From contig JCKJ01000001.1 in the NCBI GenBank assembly GCA_000525025.1, positions 2,666,001-2,730,000 of the forward strand: DNA of 64,000 nt, read 5' to 3'. Numbering within the stretch: position 1 is the first letter of the stretch; the number at the start of each line of letters is the position of its first letter. The DNA comes from Methylophilaceae bacterium 11 (GTDB lineage Bacteria > Pseudomonadota > Gammaproteobacteria > Burkholderiales > Methylophilaceae). The position numbers and the translations under genes were made by a program. The notes beneath the pieces are model-generated. The model made no database searches. It was given only the letters and a program-made list of their open reading frames with translations, and was not told where the DNA came from. Of this stretch, positions 1-9,549 are shown in pieces.

Positions 1-1
1 C

Positions 2-523
2 AGCCAGCACACGGTAGAAGCAGGTCAGGCCGTGGTAGATGCGCAAGGCGTGGTCGGGCAAGTCACCCGCGTGTTTCCGTTTAGCGCAGAAGTCACACTG
101 ATTACCGATAAAAATCTATCCATTCCCATTCAAGTAGAGCGCAATCAATTACGTGCGATTGCTTTTGGTGAGGGGAAAAGCAATACCATTGACTTGCCGT
201 TTTTGCCCACGAGCGTAGACATTAAAGTGGGTGACAAGCTGGTGACTTCTGGAATTGATGGCGTGTATCCGGCCGGCTTGGCCGTGGCCAAAGTCACCGA
301 GGTGCGCCAAAGCCCGGACTCTCCTTTTGCAAAAATCATTAGCACGCCGATTGCTGGCGTGAACAATCACTTACAGTTGCTGATTTTGAGCATGCCAACT
401 CCGGCGGAACATATAGAGGCAGCTCCGGCAAGTGCTGGCGATGCAACCGCGCCGCCGGTTACCGCAACTACTTCTATTCCGCCAGCCAAACCCCGCAAAG
501 AGAAGCCGCATGCGTCCCGCTAA
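2..523 (+). CDS. mreC: Rod shape-determining protein MreC, C-terminal part
   Basis: MreC is the periplasmic scaffold of the elongasome and links cytoplasmic MreB to PBP2/RodA. The reading frame is open from the first bases of the window, so only the C-terminal part is present; an in-frame GTG at 32 is an internal valine rather than a start. Visible are the beta-rich MreC core (GVVGQVTRVFPFSAEV, then the LVTSGIDGVYPAGL segment) and a low-complexity Pro/Ala/Thr tail after about residue 120 of the visible part. The end overlaps mreD by 14 bases, and mrdA and rodA follow, which is the classical mre-mrd operon. Identity is secure; the true start lies outside the window. Confidence 0.93.
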   Translation, partial: SQHTVEAGQAVVDAQGVVGQVTRVFPFSAEVTLITDKNLSIPIQVERNQLRAIAFGEGKSNTIDLPFLPTSVDIKVGDKLVTSGIDGVYPAGLAVAKVTEVRQSPDSPFAKIISTPIAGVNNHLQLLILSMPTPAEHIEAAPASAGDATAPPVTATTSIPPAKPRKEKPHASR

Positions 524-983
524 TCTCACCACCGTGTTACTGACGCTGATTGTGGCACTCACCTTCCAGCTCTACCCATGGTCTGGCCAAGGCGTGATTC
601 TACGCCCAGACTTTTTGCTGGTGATTACGCTGTACTGGGTGGTGCGTGCACCCCATTTATGCAATGTGGGGGTTGCTTGGTTTGCAGGGTTAATTGTGGA
701 TTTATCTACCGGCAGCTTGCTTGGGCAGCACGCACTCGCCTTTGCCTTTACCGCCTTCTTGGCACTGTTGTATCAACGTCGATTAGTGTTGTTTAACCGT
801 TGGCAACTATCGGTCTACGTATTTGCGTTGCTGTTTGTTGAGCGTACGCTGGTGTTAATCCTTAAGCTATTTGCCGACAATGAAAATCCTGGGCTTTCCT
901 ATTTCTGGCCAGTTCTCACTAGCATCATCCTATGGCAGTTTATGGTATTGATGTTTGGTGCGCCTACCCGACCCAGACATTAG
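510..983 (+). CDS. mreD: Rod shape-determining protein MreD
   Basis: MreD is a small inner-membrane protein of about 157 residues that works with MreC and MreB to direct lateral wall synthesis. The start ATG at 510 lies inside the end of mreC and gives a protein beginning MRPANLTTVLLTL. The chain is almost wholly hydrophobic, with five or so predicted membrane segments, and has the usual MreD length. Upstream in-frame codons belong to the mreC region and are not needed. mrdA follows after 13 bases, so translation is probably coupled along the operon. Confidence 0.92.
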   Translation: MRPANLTTVLLTLIVALTFQLYPWSGQGVILRPDFLLVITLYWVVRAPHLCNVGVAWFAGLIVDLSTGSLLGQHALAFAFTAFLALLYQRRLVLFNRWQLSVYVFALLFVERTLVLILKLFADNENPGLSYFWPVLTSIILWQFMVLMFGAPTRPRH

Positions 984-996
984 GCAATCTATTGGC

Positions 997-2955
997 ATGG
1001 CATATAGCGCAGAACTTAAAAATCACCAAAATGAACAGCATAATTTCCGTGTTAGGTTATTGATTGCTGGCGCATTAGCATTGTTGGCGTTTTGCGCGCT
1101 GGGCTTACGTTTTTATTATCTACAAATCAACCGTTACGATTACTACCATACACTGGCAGAAAGTAATCGCATCTCGATCGTGCCGATTTCTCCTAACCGC
1201 GGATTGATTCTGGACCGCAACGGCGTAGTGCTTGCACACAATTTTTTTGTATACACGCTGGAAATGACCCCCTCAAAAATCACCGACCTTGACACCACGA
1301 TTGGTGACTTGGCACAACTGGTGGAAATCAGCCCAGTGGACCTGAAGCGTTTTAAGAAGCTCAAAGCGCAAAGCCACTCGTTTGAGAGCATCCCGATTCG
1401 TACCCATCTGAATGAAATTGAAGCAGCAAAATTTGCGGTTAACCGCTACCGCTTTCCTGGTGTAGAACTTAAGTCGCGCCTATATCGTCATTATCCGCAA
1501 GGCAAACTCGGCACACACGCCATTGGCTATATTAGCCGCATTAATGAGCGTGATTTGAAACAGCTTAAAGACAGCAATGTCATTTCTAATTACAAAGGTA
1601 CCGACCACGTGGGCAAGGGCGGCGTGGAACAAGCCTATGAAAGCGAGTTGCACGGCATTACCGGATTCCAGCAGGTGGAAATTGACGCCGATGGCAAAGC
1701 CGTGCGTGTACTTTCAAGTGCCGCACCTACTTCTGGCAATAACATTGTGCTATCTATAGATGCCAAGTTGCAAGCGATTGCAGAGAAAGCCTTTGGTGAG
1801 CGCAGAGGTGCTATGGTGGCCATTCAGCCAAACACCGGCGAAGTATTAGGCTTTGTCAGCATGCCAACATTTGACCCCAATTTATTTGTGGATGGCATTG
1901 ATTACGAGAATTGGAACCTGCTCAATAACTCGCTAGACAAACCACTGATTAACCGCGCACTCAAAGGCATTTACCCACCCGGTTCCACCTTTAAACCCTT
2001 TGTGGCCTTGGCTGGCTTAGAGGCTGGCAAACGCGAGCCCCCCTTTAGCATTCAGGACAGCGGCTATTTCACTTTGCCCAACAGCCGACACCGCTATCGC
2101 GATTGGAAACCCAGCGGCCACGGCAGTGTGGATATGCGCAAAGCCATTACCATCTCATGTGATACTTTTTTTTATGGTTTAGCCATGGAGTTGGGCATCG
2201 AACGCTTAGCAGAATTTGTCAAACATTTTGGGTTCGGTCAAAAAACCGGTATCGACATTCACGGAGAAGTCTCCGGCTTAATGCCTACGCCGGAGTGGAA
2301 GAAAAAGCGTTTTAAACAGCCATGGTACATGGGCGAAACAGTGATTGTGGGCATTGGACAAGGCTATACTTTGGTGACCCCAATGCAACTCGCCTATGCA
2401 ACTGCCACGTTGGCCAATCAAGGTACCGCCATCCGTCCACATATGGTCAATGCAGTTGTCAACGCAACCACCCATGTGATGACACCTATCCCACATACGG
2501 TGCTGGATAAAATAGAGTTGAAACCACAGAACCTAGACATTGTGAAGGCAGGCATGGTGGATGTCACTCTGCCCGGGGGAACGGCGGTTGTGGTAGGCGC
2601 CAATGCTGGCTATAACATTGCTGCAAAAACCGGCACGGCACAAGTGATTGGCATTAAGCAAAACGAAAAATACAACGAACATAGCATCAATGAGCGCCAC
2701 CGCGATCACGCCTTGTTTATTGCCTACGCACCGGCCGAGGCACCTAAGATTGCCATCGCAGTGATTGTAGAAAATGGTGGGCATGGCGGTTCCGCTGCAG
2801 GCCCAATAGCGCGCAAGGTGATGGACTATTTTCTGCTGGGAAAAGAACCTATTGAGGAAGCGCCAGCCGTAGCCAAACAACCAAGCACTGCCACTACACG
2901 CCCAGATGGCGCAACCATGCCGGAAACGCTTTTGGAAGAAGAACAGTATGATTAG
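997..2955 (+). CDS. mrdA: Penicillin-binding protein 2 (peptidoglycan D,D-transpeptidase)
   Basis: PBP2 cross-links peptidoglycan during cell elongation, together with the glycan polymerase RodA encoded next. The ATG at 997 gives 652 residues; a TTG at 955 would extend into mreD and is less likely. One membrane anchor lies near residues 22-45, followed by the PBP dimerisation domain and the transpeptidase domain. Catalytic motifs are visible: S330-T-F-K, S387-C-D and K544-T-G. The numbering matches what I recall for E. coli PBP2. The C-terminal tail is Pro/Thr-rich. The stop overlaps the rodA start by 8 bases, indicating translational coupling. Confidence 0.96.
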   Translation: MAYSAELKNHQNEQHNFRVRLLIAGALALLAFCALGLRFYYLQINRYDYYHTLAESNRISIVPISPNRGLILDRNGVVLAHNFFVYTLEMTPSKITDLDTTIGDLAQLVEISPVDLKRFKKLKAQSHSFESIPIRTHLNEIEAAKFAVNRYRFPGVELKSRLYRHYPQGKLGTHAIGYISRINERDLKQLKDSNVISNYKGTDHVGKGGVEQAYESELHGITGFQQVEIDADGKAVRVLSSAAPTSGNNIVLSIDAKLQAIAEKAFGERRGAMVAIQPNTGEVLGFVSMPTFDPNLFVDGIDYENWNLLNNSLDKPLINRALKGIYPPGSTFKPFVALAGLEAGKREPPFSIQDSGYFTLPNSRHRYRDWKPSGHGSVDMRKAITISCDTFFYGLAMELGIERLAEFVKHFGFGQKTGIDIHGEVSGLMPTPEWKKKRFKQPWYMGETVIVGIGQGYTLVTPMQLAYATATLANQGTAIRPHMVNAVVNATTHVMTPIPHTVLDKIELKPQNLDIVKAGMVDVTLPGGTAVVVGANAGYNIAAKTGTAQVIGIKQNEKYNEHSINERHRDHALFIAYAPAEAPKIAIAVIVENGGHGGSAAGPIARKVMDYFLLGKEPIEEAPAVAKQPSTATTRPDGATMPETLLEEEQYD

Positions 2956-4045
2956 CAAATTTATCACCAGTTTCTTTAAGCACATTGATTCCGTATTGCT
3001 GGCCTGTATTTTATTTGCCATGCTGGTAGGTTTATTGGTGCTGTATAGCGCATCGGGCCAGCAATTTAGCAGAGTCAGCGCGCAGCTGATTAATATGTCC
3101 GTGGCATTAGCGGTGATGTGGGCCGTTGCGAATCTTCAGCCACAACACATAGAACGTATTGCCGTGCCCGCCTATGTGATTGGCGTCCTGCTATTGCTGG
3201 CGGTGGCCTTATTTGGTGATATCAGCCACGGCGCCAGACGCTGGCTAAATATCGGCATCACTAAAATCCAACCTTCTGAACTACTAAAACTCGCCGTTCC
3301 CATTATGTTGGCATGGTATTTCTCTAAACGAGAATCCAATCTGACCGTAGCAGACTTCTTAATCGCAGGCGCCATTCTTGCCTTACCGGTACTATTTATC
3401 GTCAAACAGCCAGATTTAGGCACGGCCATGTTGGTGGCCGCCTCCGGATTTTATGTGATCTTTTTAGCAGGCCTAAGTTGGCGCTTTATACTCGGCGGTA
3501 TCGCGCTTATTGGTGCGCTCAGCCCAGTGTTCTGGTCTTTACTACACGATTATCAGCGCCGTAGAATTGAAATTCTCATTGATCCGACACAAGACCCACT
3601 TGGCTCCGGCTATCATATTATTCAATCGACCATTGCCATTGGCTCTGGCGGCGTCACCGGCAAAGGCTGGTTAAATGGCACACAAACGCAATTAGACTTT
3701 TTGCCGGAGCGCACGACTGACTTTATTTTTGCGGTGTTTGGGGAGGAGTTTGGCATGATAGGTAATGTGATGCTTTTAGCATTGTTTGCCATTATTATCG
3801 CCCGTGGCTTTTATATTGCCTCGCAGGCCAAAAATACGTTCTCACGCTTATTGGCCGGCAGTATCGCCATGACCTTTTTCACGTACTGCTTTGTCAATAT
3901 GGGTATGGTCAGCGGAATTTTGCCGGTGGTAGGCGTGCCATTACCGCTCATTAGTTATGGCGGAACCTCCATGCTCACACTCGGCCTAAGCTTTGGCTTG
4001 CTAATGAGCATACAAACGCATAAAAAACTGGTCGCGACCGGATAA
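2948..4045 (+). CDS. rodA: Rod shape-determining protein RodA (SEDS glycan polymerase)
   Basis: RodA polymerises lipid II into glycan strands as the partner of PBP2. The ATG at 2948, overlapping the mrdA stop, gives 365 residues beginning MISKFITSFFKHID. About ten membrane segments are visible. SEDS signatures include GARRWLNIG, IQPSELLKLAVP, the KQPDLGTAMLV loop, and near the end the PLPLISYGGTSML motif. It is the last gene of the mre-mrd operon; a 70-base gap then separates it from rlpA. Confidence 0.95.
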   Translation: MISKFITSFFKHIDSVLLACILFAMLVGLLVLYSASGQQFSRVSAQLINMSVALAVMWAVANLQPQHIERIAVPAYVIGVLLLLAVALFGDISHGARRWLNIGITKIQPSELLKLAVPIMLAWYFSKRESNLTVADFLIAGAILALPVLFIVKQPDLGTAMLVAASGFYVIFLAGLSWRFILGGIALIGALSPVFWSLLHDYQRRRIEILIDPTQDPLGSGYHIIQSTIAIGSGGVTGKGWLNGTQTQLDFLPERTTDFIFAVFGEEFGMIGNVMLLALFAIIIARGFYIASQAKNTFSRLLAGSIAMTFFTYCFVNMGMVSGILPVVGVPLPLISYGGTSMLTLGLSFGLLMSIQTHKKLVATG

Positions 4046-4115
4046 ACGTTAATGACTAGACATTTTTAACAGCTAAGTATTTCTAATAGCTAACGTATTT
4101 TGAACAGGCGGTACA

Positions 4116-5072
4116 ATGAATCATTTTTTTTACATCGTAGTAGTCACACTCTTGCTTTCTGCTTGCGGTGGCCAACAGACGACACGCCCAGCACCGCCCA
4201 GCCCACCTGCAGAACAGCCGGATAACTCAACTGGCCAGCCTCCCACCAAAGCACCTAGTACACCACCTGCAGAAGTCGATACCCCTGGGGGTTACTATAT
4301 GGATGACGGCCCAGAGGCCAATCCGCCAAGCAACTTAGACGACATTCCGGACGCAACACCCAAAGAGGAACCGATTAATCCTGCGGCCATGCGCCCCTAT
4401 CAAGCACTGGGCGAGACTTACGTGCCGATGAAGAGTTATGCGCCGTTCAAGCAAGCCGGCATTGCCTCTTGGTATGGCAAACGCTTTCACGGGCGCAAAA
4501 CATCTAATGGTGAAACATATAATATGTACGCCATGACAGCGGCACATCCCACACTGCCTTTGCCCAGCTATGTCAAAGTCACCAACCCCAACAATGGCCG
4601 CACCGTCATCGTACGGGTGAACGATCGTGGGCCGTTTAAACATAGCCGTATCATCGATTTATCCTATGCCGCTGCATATAAATTACGTATCTTGGATCGC
4701 GGTAGTGCGCATGTGGAAATTGAAGCCGTCAATGCTGCCAGCTATGCCGCGCAAAATAAAAACGCTACGCCTGTACCCAAACCGGTAGAAACAACCGCAA
4801 ACCCAGCCAATAGTGGCAGCGAGACTGTGCAAAACATCTCCACTCCGTTCTTTGTACAGGTAGGCGCGTTTAAGCTTGAGGCCAATGCCAATGCGCTTAG
4901 GCAAAAAATCCAAAACCTAGGCATCGCCAGCAGCAAGGACATTAACCACGTGTATAATAGTCAACTATACCGCTTAAAATTAGGCCCTTACCCGTCAAGA
5001 AGTAAAGCCAGCCAAATTGCGGCGGACATCAAGCAACGACTCAATATCAACAGTATTATTCACACACAATAA
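4116..5072 (+). CDS. rlpA: RlpA-family septal lytic transglycosylase, lipoprotein with SPOR domain
   Basis: RlpA cleaves denuded (amidase-trimmed) glycan strands, mainly at the septum. The N-terminus is a lipoprotein signal with lipobox LLSAC around residue 17. A Pro-rich linker runs to about residue 105. The double-psi beta-barrel domain (GIASWYGKRFHGRKTSNGE to VRVNDRGPF) contains the expected His and Asp residues, and a C-terminal SPOR domain (FFVQVGAF, about residues 247-318) binds denuded glycan. At 318 residues it is a full-length member. It sits between rodA and a D,D-carboxypeptidase, within the wall-synthesis neighbourhood. Confidence 0.93.
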   Translation: MNHFFYIVVVTLLLSACGGQQTTRPAPPSPPAEQPDNSTGQPPTKAPSTPPAEVDTPGGYYMDDGPEANPPSNLDDIPDATPKEEPINPAAMRPYQALGETYVPMKSYAPFKQAGIASWYGKRFHGRKTSNGETYNMYAMTAAHPTLPLPSYVKVTNPNNGRTVIVRVNDRGPFKHSRIIDLSYAAAYKLRILDRGSAHVEIEAVNAASYAAQNKNATPVPKPVETTANPANSGSETVQNISTPFFVQVGAFKLEANANALRQKIQNLGIASSKDINHVYNSQLYRLKLGPYPSRSKASQIAADIKQRLNINSIIHTQ

Positions 5073-5084
5073 CGATCCAACCAT

Positions 5085-6224
5085 ATGATGCGCACACTGA
5101 CCCAAACTTTACTTTTTACATTCGGCTGTTTGATCGCCGCCAGCAGTCATGCGGAAGTCACACCGCCACCAAACTTGGCTGTGAATGCCTACATTCTCAA
5201 GGACTTTAACAGTGGCAGTATCGTCGCTGGCTATAAAGAAAATGAGCGTGTTGAACCCGCATCGCTGACTAAAATCATGACGGCTTATCTTGCGTTTGAG
5301 GCGATTCAGAATAGATACTTAAAATTAGACCAAACCCTGCCTGTGAGTGAAAAAGCATGGAAAGTCGAAGGCTCCAAGATGTTCATTGAGCCTAACAAAC
5401 CTGTGGCGGTTGATGAATTGCTACATGGCCTGATTATTCAGTCTGGCAATGATGCGTCAATTACGTTGGCAGAAGGCATTGCCGGCTCTGAAGAGCAGTT
5501 TGCCGACCTGATGAATAAAAAGGCCGCAAAATTAGGCATGAAAAATACGCATTACATGAATGCAACCGGTCTGCCAGACGCGCAACACTACACCACTGCG
5601 TATGATTTATCCTTGTTGGCCAGTGCGCTGATTCGCGATTTTCCTTTGGACTACAAACGTTTATATTCGATGAAAGAATATACCTATAACAAAATCACAC
5701 AGCCTAACCGTAACCGCTTATTGTGGCTAGATGCCAACGTGGATGGCATGAAAACTGGTCATACCGAATCCGCTGGGTATTGCCTAATCGCCTCATCTAA
5801 GCGCAGCGATTCGCGTTTAATTTCTGTGGTGTTGGGGGCTGTGTCCGAAGCATCGCGTGCGATTGAAAGCCAAAAATTACTCAATTATGGATTTCAGTTT
5901 TTTGAAAGCACGCTCGTCTACAGACAAGGTCAGCCGATTAATGCCTTGCGCGTATGGAAAGGCAATGAAAAGTTAGTGAATGCGACTGTTGCACAAGATG
6001 TCTACTTCTCATTACCCAAAGGTGACTATGCCCGCGTAAAAGCCAGCATGACCAGTCAACAACCATTGATTGCACCGGTCAAAGCCAACCAAGTGGTCGG
6101 TAAAATCACATTCACATTAGATGGCAAGAAACTGACTGAACGCGCACTGATTGCGTCAAAAGCAGTAGAGAGCGGCGGTTTCTTTAGCCGTATATTGGAC
6201 AGCATCAAACTGATGTGGCAATAA
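5085..6224 (+). CDS. dacA: Serine-type D-Ala-D-Ala carboxypeptidase (PBP5/6 family)
   Basis: This periplasmic enzyme removes the terminal D-alanine from peptidoglycan pentapeptides and so limits cross-linking. It has 379 residues with a cleavable signal (TLLFTFGCLIAASSHAE). All three active-site motifs are present: S60-L-T-K63, S120-G-N122 and K223-T-G225. The C-terminal PBP5-type beta domain is followed by FFSRILDSIKLMWQ, an amphipathic helix that would anchor it to the membrane. ATG codons at 5085 and 5088 are both possible starts. It is 12 bases after rlpA. The paralogue assignment (dacA versus dacC) cannot be settled here. Confidence 0.94.
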   Translation: MMRTLTQTLLFTFGCLIAASSHAEVTPPPNLAVNAYILKDFNSGSIVAGYKENERVEPASLTKIMTAYLAFEAIQNRYLKLDQTLPVSEKAWKVEGSKMFIEPNKPVAVDELLHGLIIQSGNDASITLAEGIAGSEEQFADLMNKKAAKLGMKNTHYMNATGLPDAQHYTTAYDLSLLASALIRDFPLDYKRLYSMKEYTYNKITQPNRNRLLWLDANVDGMKTGHTESAGYCLIASSKRSDSRLISVVLGAVSEASRAIESQKLLNYGFQFFESTLVYRQGQPINALRVWKGNEKLVNATVAQDVYFSLPKGDYARVKASMTSQQPLIAPVKANQVVGKITFTLDGKKLTERALIASKAVESGGFFSRILDSIKLMWQ

Positions 6225-6225
6225 T

Positions 6226-6507
6226 ATGGCCGACATTGACCCATCCCAGCAAGAAACACTGATTGAGTTTCCGTGTGACTTTCCCATCAAAGTGATGGGA
6301 GAAACGCACCCGGATTTTACTACGGCTATTACAGAAGCCATTCAGCAACATATTCCCGATTTTGGCGCACATTTAATTGAGATGCGTGGCAGCGTGGGCG
6401 GCAAGTACATTAGCCTCACTTGCTTGGTCTATGTCACCTCCAAACCACAGCTGGATGATATTTATCGCACACTGACTGCTCACCCCATGGTGAAAGTGGT
6501 GCTCTAA
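6226..6507 (+). CDS. ybeD: YbeD/DUF493 family protein
   Basis: A small cytoplasmic protein of 93 residues of the DUF493 family, with an ACT-like alpha/beta fold. Recognisable features are LIEFPCDFPIKVMGE at the N-terminus, the middle VGGKYISLTCLVYVTS strand region, and the end HPMVKVVL. Its exact role is not established. The order dac-ybeD-lipB-lipA matches the dacA-ybeD-lipB-lipA order of enterobacteria, which supports both the call and orthology. It begins one base after the dacA stop. Confidence 0.93.
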   Translation: MADIDPSQQETLIEFPCDFPIKVMGETHPDFTTAITEAIQQHIPDFGAHLIEMRGSVGGKYISLTCLVYVTSKPQLDDIYRTLTAHPMVKVVL

Positions 6508-6546
6508 CCACATTGGGCTAGATGTTTTCATATTCCGCCACGATCC

Positions 6547-7164
6547 ATGGATATCCAACTTAAACGTTTAGCACTGACCGATTACCAAACCACATTGCAG
6601 GCCATGCAAGCGTTCACTGCAGCCAGAGACGCGCACACTACTGATGAATTATGGCTGACTGAGCACCCACCTGTGTATACATTGGGGCTCAATCGTAAGG
6701 GCGTACGCCTACCGCATAACGATATCCCTGTCGTCATGGTGGATCGCGGGGGTAAAATCACTTACCATGGGCCGGGGCAACTCATTGTCTACTGTTTAAT
6801 TGATTTAGCACGCCGCGGCTTGAATGTGCGACAACTTGTCACCATCTTAGAAACGAGCTTGATAGAAGTGCTGGCATTGTATGGTGTGTCATCCGTAGCT
6901 AAACCAGATGCTCCGGGTGTTTATGTCGATACAAAGAAAATCGCTTCACTAGGGTTACGCTTGAAAAATCAATGCTGTTATCATGGCTTGAGCTTAAATA
7001 TCGACATGGATTTAGCGCCGTTTGAGGCCATCGACCCATGCGGGTATGCCGGATTAAGCATGACGCAAACCAAAGCGCTTGGCATTCAAGCCACACTTAC
7101 AGAAATAGGAGAGGCTTTACTCTCCATATTAGAAAAGAAATTAAACGCATGGCCGACCCGATAA
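6547..7164 (+). CDS. lipB: Lipoyl(octanoyl) transferase LipB
   Basis: LipB moves octanoyl groups from acyl-carrier protein to lipoyl domains of 2-oxoacid dehydrogenases and the glycine cleavage H protein. It has 205 residues. The substrate-binding motif [13 protein letters not shown] is present around residues 72-84, and the catalytic pair is visible as K131 (TKKIASLG) and C165 (DPCGYAG), each offset four from the E. coli numbering. The end overlaps lipA by 16 bases, so the two steps of lipoate synthesis are translationally coupled. Confidence 0.96.
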   Translation: MDIQLKRLALTDYQTTLQAMQAFTAARDAHTTDELWLTEHPPVYTLGLNRKGVRLPHNDIPVVMVDRGGKITYHGPGQLIVYCLIDLARRGLNVRQLVTILETSLIEVLALYGVSSVAKPDAPGVYVDTKKIASLGLRLKNQCCYHGLSLNIDMDLAPFEAIDPCGYAGLSMTQTKALGIQATLTEIGEALLSILEKKLNAWPTR

Positions 7165-8117
7165 ATCCAGTGACGCCGCCTGCTAGAAAAATTGCAGGGG
7201 TAAAGGAAGTAGATGCCGCTAAAACGGCGCGTATTCCTATTAAAATCGTGCCACAACCCATGTTGCGCAAACCTGAATGGATTCGCATGAAAGTGCCGGA
7301 TTCGGCGCGTTTTCAAGAAATCAAACGTGTGCTACGTGAGAACAATTTACATACGGTGTGTGAAGAAGCCAGCTGCCCCAATATCGGCGAGTGCTTTAGT
7401 GGTGGCACTGCTACCTTTATGATTTTAGGCGACATTTGCACACGCAGATGCCCGTTCTGTGATGTTGCCCACGGCAAACCATTGCCACCCGATGTGAATG
7501 AGCCGGAAAACCTTGCCCGTACCATCGCGCAAATGGGCTTAAAGTATGTGGTCATTACCTCGGTAGACCGTGATGACTTAAAAGATGGCGGCGCACAGCA
7601 TTTTGTGGATTGCATTCACGCTGTTCGCCAGCAATCCCCGCATATTAAAATTGAAATTTTAGTGCCAGATTTTCGTGGACGTTTAGACGTCGCACTAGAA
7701 ATACTGCGCAAAGCCCCGCCAGATGTCATGAACCACAATCTGGAAACCGTGCCACGTTTATACAAGCAAGCGCGTCCTGGCTCAGACTATCAAAACTCAC
7801 TGAACCTGCTTAAAGCCTTTAGCGAGATGTATCCGCATATCCCCACCAAATCTGGCCTGATGCTTGGCTTGGGCGAAACCGACGATGAGATATTAGCGGT
7901 GATGCGTGATTTAAGAGCACACCAAGTGAGCATGCTTACATTAGGCCAATATTTGCAGCCTAGCGTGCACCACTTGCCGGTGATGCGCTATGTAGAACCT
8001 GCCATATTTGACCACTTAAAATCACAAGCAGACGCCATGGGCTTTGATAACACAGCGAGCGGCCCGATGGTCCGCAGTAGCTATCATGCCGACTTGCAGG
8101 CACACTCAGTGGTCTAA
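7149..8117 (+). CDS. lipA: Lipoyl synthase LipA (radical SAM)
   Basis: LipA inserts two sulfurs into the protein-bound octanoyl group. The ATG at 7149, inside the lipB end, gives 322 residues beginning [11 protein letters not shown]; longer in-frame starts lie wholly inside lipB and are unlikely. Two iron-sulfur sites are visible: the auxiliary-cluster motif [12 protein letters not shown] and the radical-SAM motif CTRRCPFC. The C-terminal [11 protein letters not shown] contains the Arg-Ser-Ser motif that contributes the serine ligand of the auxiliary cluster. Length is normal. Confidence 0.97.
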   Translation: MADPINPVTPPARKIAGVKEVDAAKTARIPIKIVPQPMLRKPEWIRMKVPDSARFQEIKRVLRENNLHTVCEEASCPNIGECFSGGTATFMILGDICTRRCPFCDVAHGKPLPPDVNEPENLARTIAQMGLKYVVITSVDRDDLKDGGAQHFVDCIHAVRQQSPHIKIEILVPDFRGRLDVALEILRKAPPDVMNHNLETVPRLYKQARPGSDYQNSLNLLKAFSEMYPHIPTKSGLMLGLGETDDEILAVMRDLRAHQVSMLTLGQYLQPSVHHLPVMRYVEPAIFDHLKSQADAMGFDNTASGPMVRSSYHADLQAHSVV

Positions 8118-8210
8118 ACACAACAAAAGGAGTACGCTAAGCACGCTTGAATTATCGACGTGCAGTCTCCATCCATCATCAATAGATCAATTTTTTGGAT
8201 TATCAACATT

Positions 8211-9521
8211 ATGGTGCCTCACTTAACTACTGCATTAAACGGTCAATTGCTGGATTTAGAAAAACGCATGCTGGCGGCCATGCCGCAAATCGAGCATTGG
8301 TTTCGTAGCCAATGGCAAGAGTACGCCTCACCGTTTTATGCCAGCGTCGATTTAAGAAATGCCGGATTCAAGCTCGCCCCAGTTGATACCAATCTATTTC
8401 CCGGTGGATTTAATAACCTGAATCCGGAATTCTTAAGTTTAAGTGTGCAGGCAGCACAGGTCGCCGTAGAAAAAATCTGTCCGGAGGCTAGGCGTTTATT
8501 GATTATTCCGGAAAATCACACGCGCAATACCTTTTATTTACGCAACGTGTATGAGCTAAGCAATATCATGCGTGCCGCAGGTTTAGACGTCAGAATTGGC
8601 AGCATCTCGCCTGAGATTACGGCTATCACACGGCTCGAAACGCATGATGGCCATAGCATCGTGCTAGAACCTGTGGTGCGCGAGAAAAACCGTATCATGC
8701 TCAAACAAAGTACGCTGGATGGCGTGACTTATGAAGCATTTGATAGTTGTGCCGTGCTCTTGAATAACGATTTGTCCGGTGGTATTCCGCCAATTTTAGA
8801 GAACCTAGAACAAAACCTAATCCCACCATTGCATGCCGGCTGGTCTACGCGTCGTAAATCACAACATTTTGCAGCCTATAACCGTGTCGTGGATGAGTTC
8901 TCAACATTGCTAGATATAGACCCTTGGATATTGAACCCCTATTTTGACACCTGTGGTGAAGTCGATTTTCATGCCCGCACCGGCGAAGAGTGTCTGGCGC
9001 AAAAAGTGGAAGAGTTGCTGCATAAAATCAAACTGAAATATGCCGAATATGGCATTACCCAAGAGCCTTTTGTCATTGTGAAAGCCGATGCCGGCACCTA
9101 TGGCATGGGCATCATGACAGTCAAATCACCAGATGACGTCCGTGATTTGAACCGCAAAACCCGCAATAAGATGTCAGTAGTCAAAGAAGGCCTGCAAGTG
9201 TCCGAAGTGATTATCCAAGAAGGTGTATATACCTTTGAGAGCATTAACGATGCAGTGGCCGAGCCCGTGGTGTATATGATGGATCACTTTGTGATTGGTG
9301 GCTTTTACCGCGTACATACCGGACGTGCTGTCGATGAAAACCTTAATGCACCAGGCATGCATTTTGTGCCACTGGCCTTTGAGAAATCCTGTTCATTGCC
9401 AGATTGTGCAGGTAAGCCGGACGCACCGCCAAATCGCTTCTATGCATACGGCGTGGTAGCACGCTTGGCCTTACTGGCAGCGGCCATTGAACTGGAAGAA
9501 CAAGATCCATTGAATCAATAA
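8211..9521 (+). CDS. gshA: Glutamate-cysteine ligase (thiobacillus/betaproteobacterial type)
   Basis: Catalyses the first step of glutathione synthesis. The sequence resembles the family named after Acidithiobacillus ferrooxidans GshA (TIGR02049-like) rather than enterobacterial GshA. Typical segments are FYASVDLRNAGFKLAPVDTNLFPGGFNNL and FVIVKADAGTYGMGIMTVKS, the latter an ATP-grasp-like loop. The ATG at 8211 gives 436 residues; an upstream GTG at 8160 is in frame but adds an unlikely 17-residue extension. gshB follows 28 bases later, which supports the role strongly. Confidence 0.92.
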   Translation: MVPHLTTALNGQLLDLEKRMLAAMPQIEHWFRSQWQEYASPFYASVDLRNAGFKLAPVDTNLFPGGFNNLNPEFLSLSVQAAQVAVEKICPEARRLLIIPENHTRNTFYLRNVYELSNIMRAAGLDVRIGSISPEITAITRLETHDGHSIVLEPVVREKNRIMLKQSTLDGVTYEAFDSCAVLLNNDLSGGIPPILENLEQNLIPPLHAGWSTRRKSQHFAAYNRVVDEFSTLLDIDPWILNPYFDTCGEVDFHARTGEECLAQKVEELLHKIKLKYAEYGITQEPFVIVKADAGTYGMGIMTVKSPDDVRDLNRKTRNKMSVVKEGLQVSEVIIQEGVYTFESINDAVAEPVVYMMDHFVIGGFYRVHTGRAVDENLNAPGMHFVPLAFEKSCSLPDCAGKPDAPPNRFYAYGVVARLALLAAAIELEEQDPLNQ

Positions 9522-9549
9522 TCAACGACATCTTTATGCAAGGCGCACA

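Noticed and set aside
955-996. TTG start giving mrdA 14 extra residues
   Set aside because: It lies inside mreD, and the ATG at 997 puts the active-site serine at residue 330, the usual position.
8160-8210. GTG start extending gshA by 17 residues
   Set aside because: The extension has no similarity to family N-termini, and the ATG at 8211 gives the expected MVPHL beginning.
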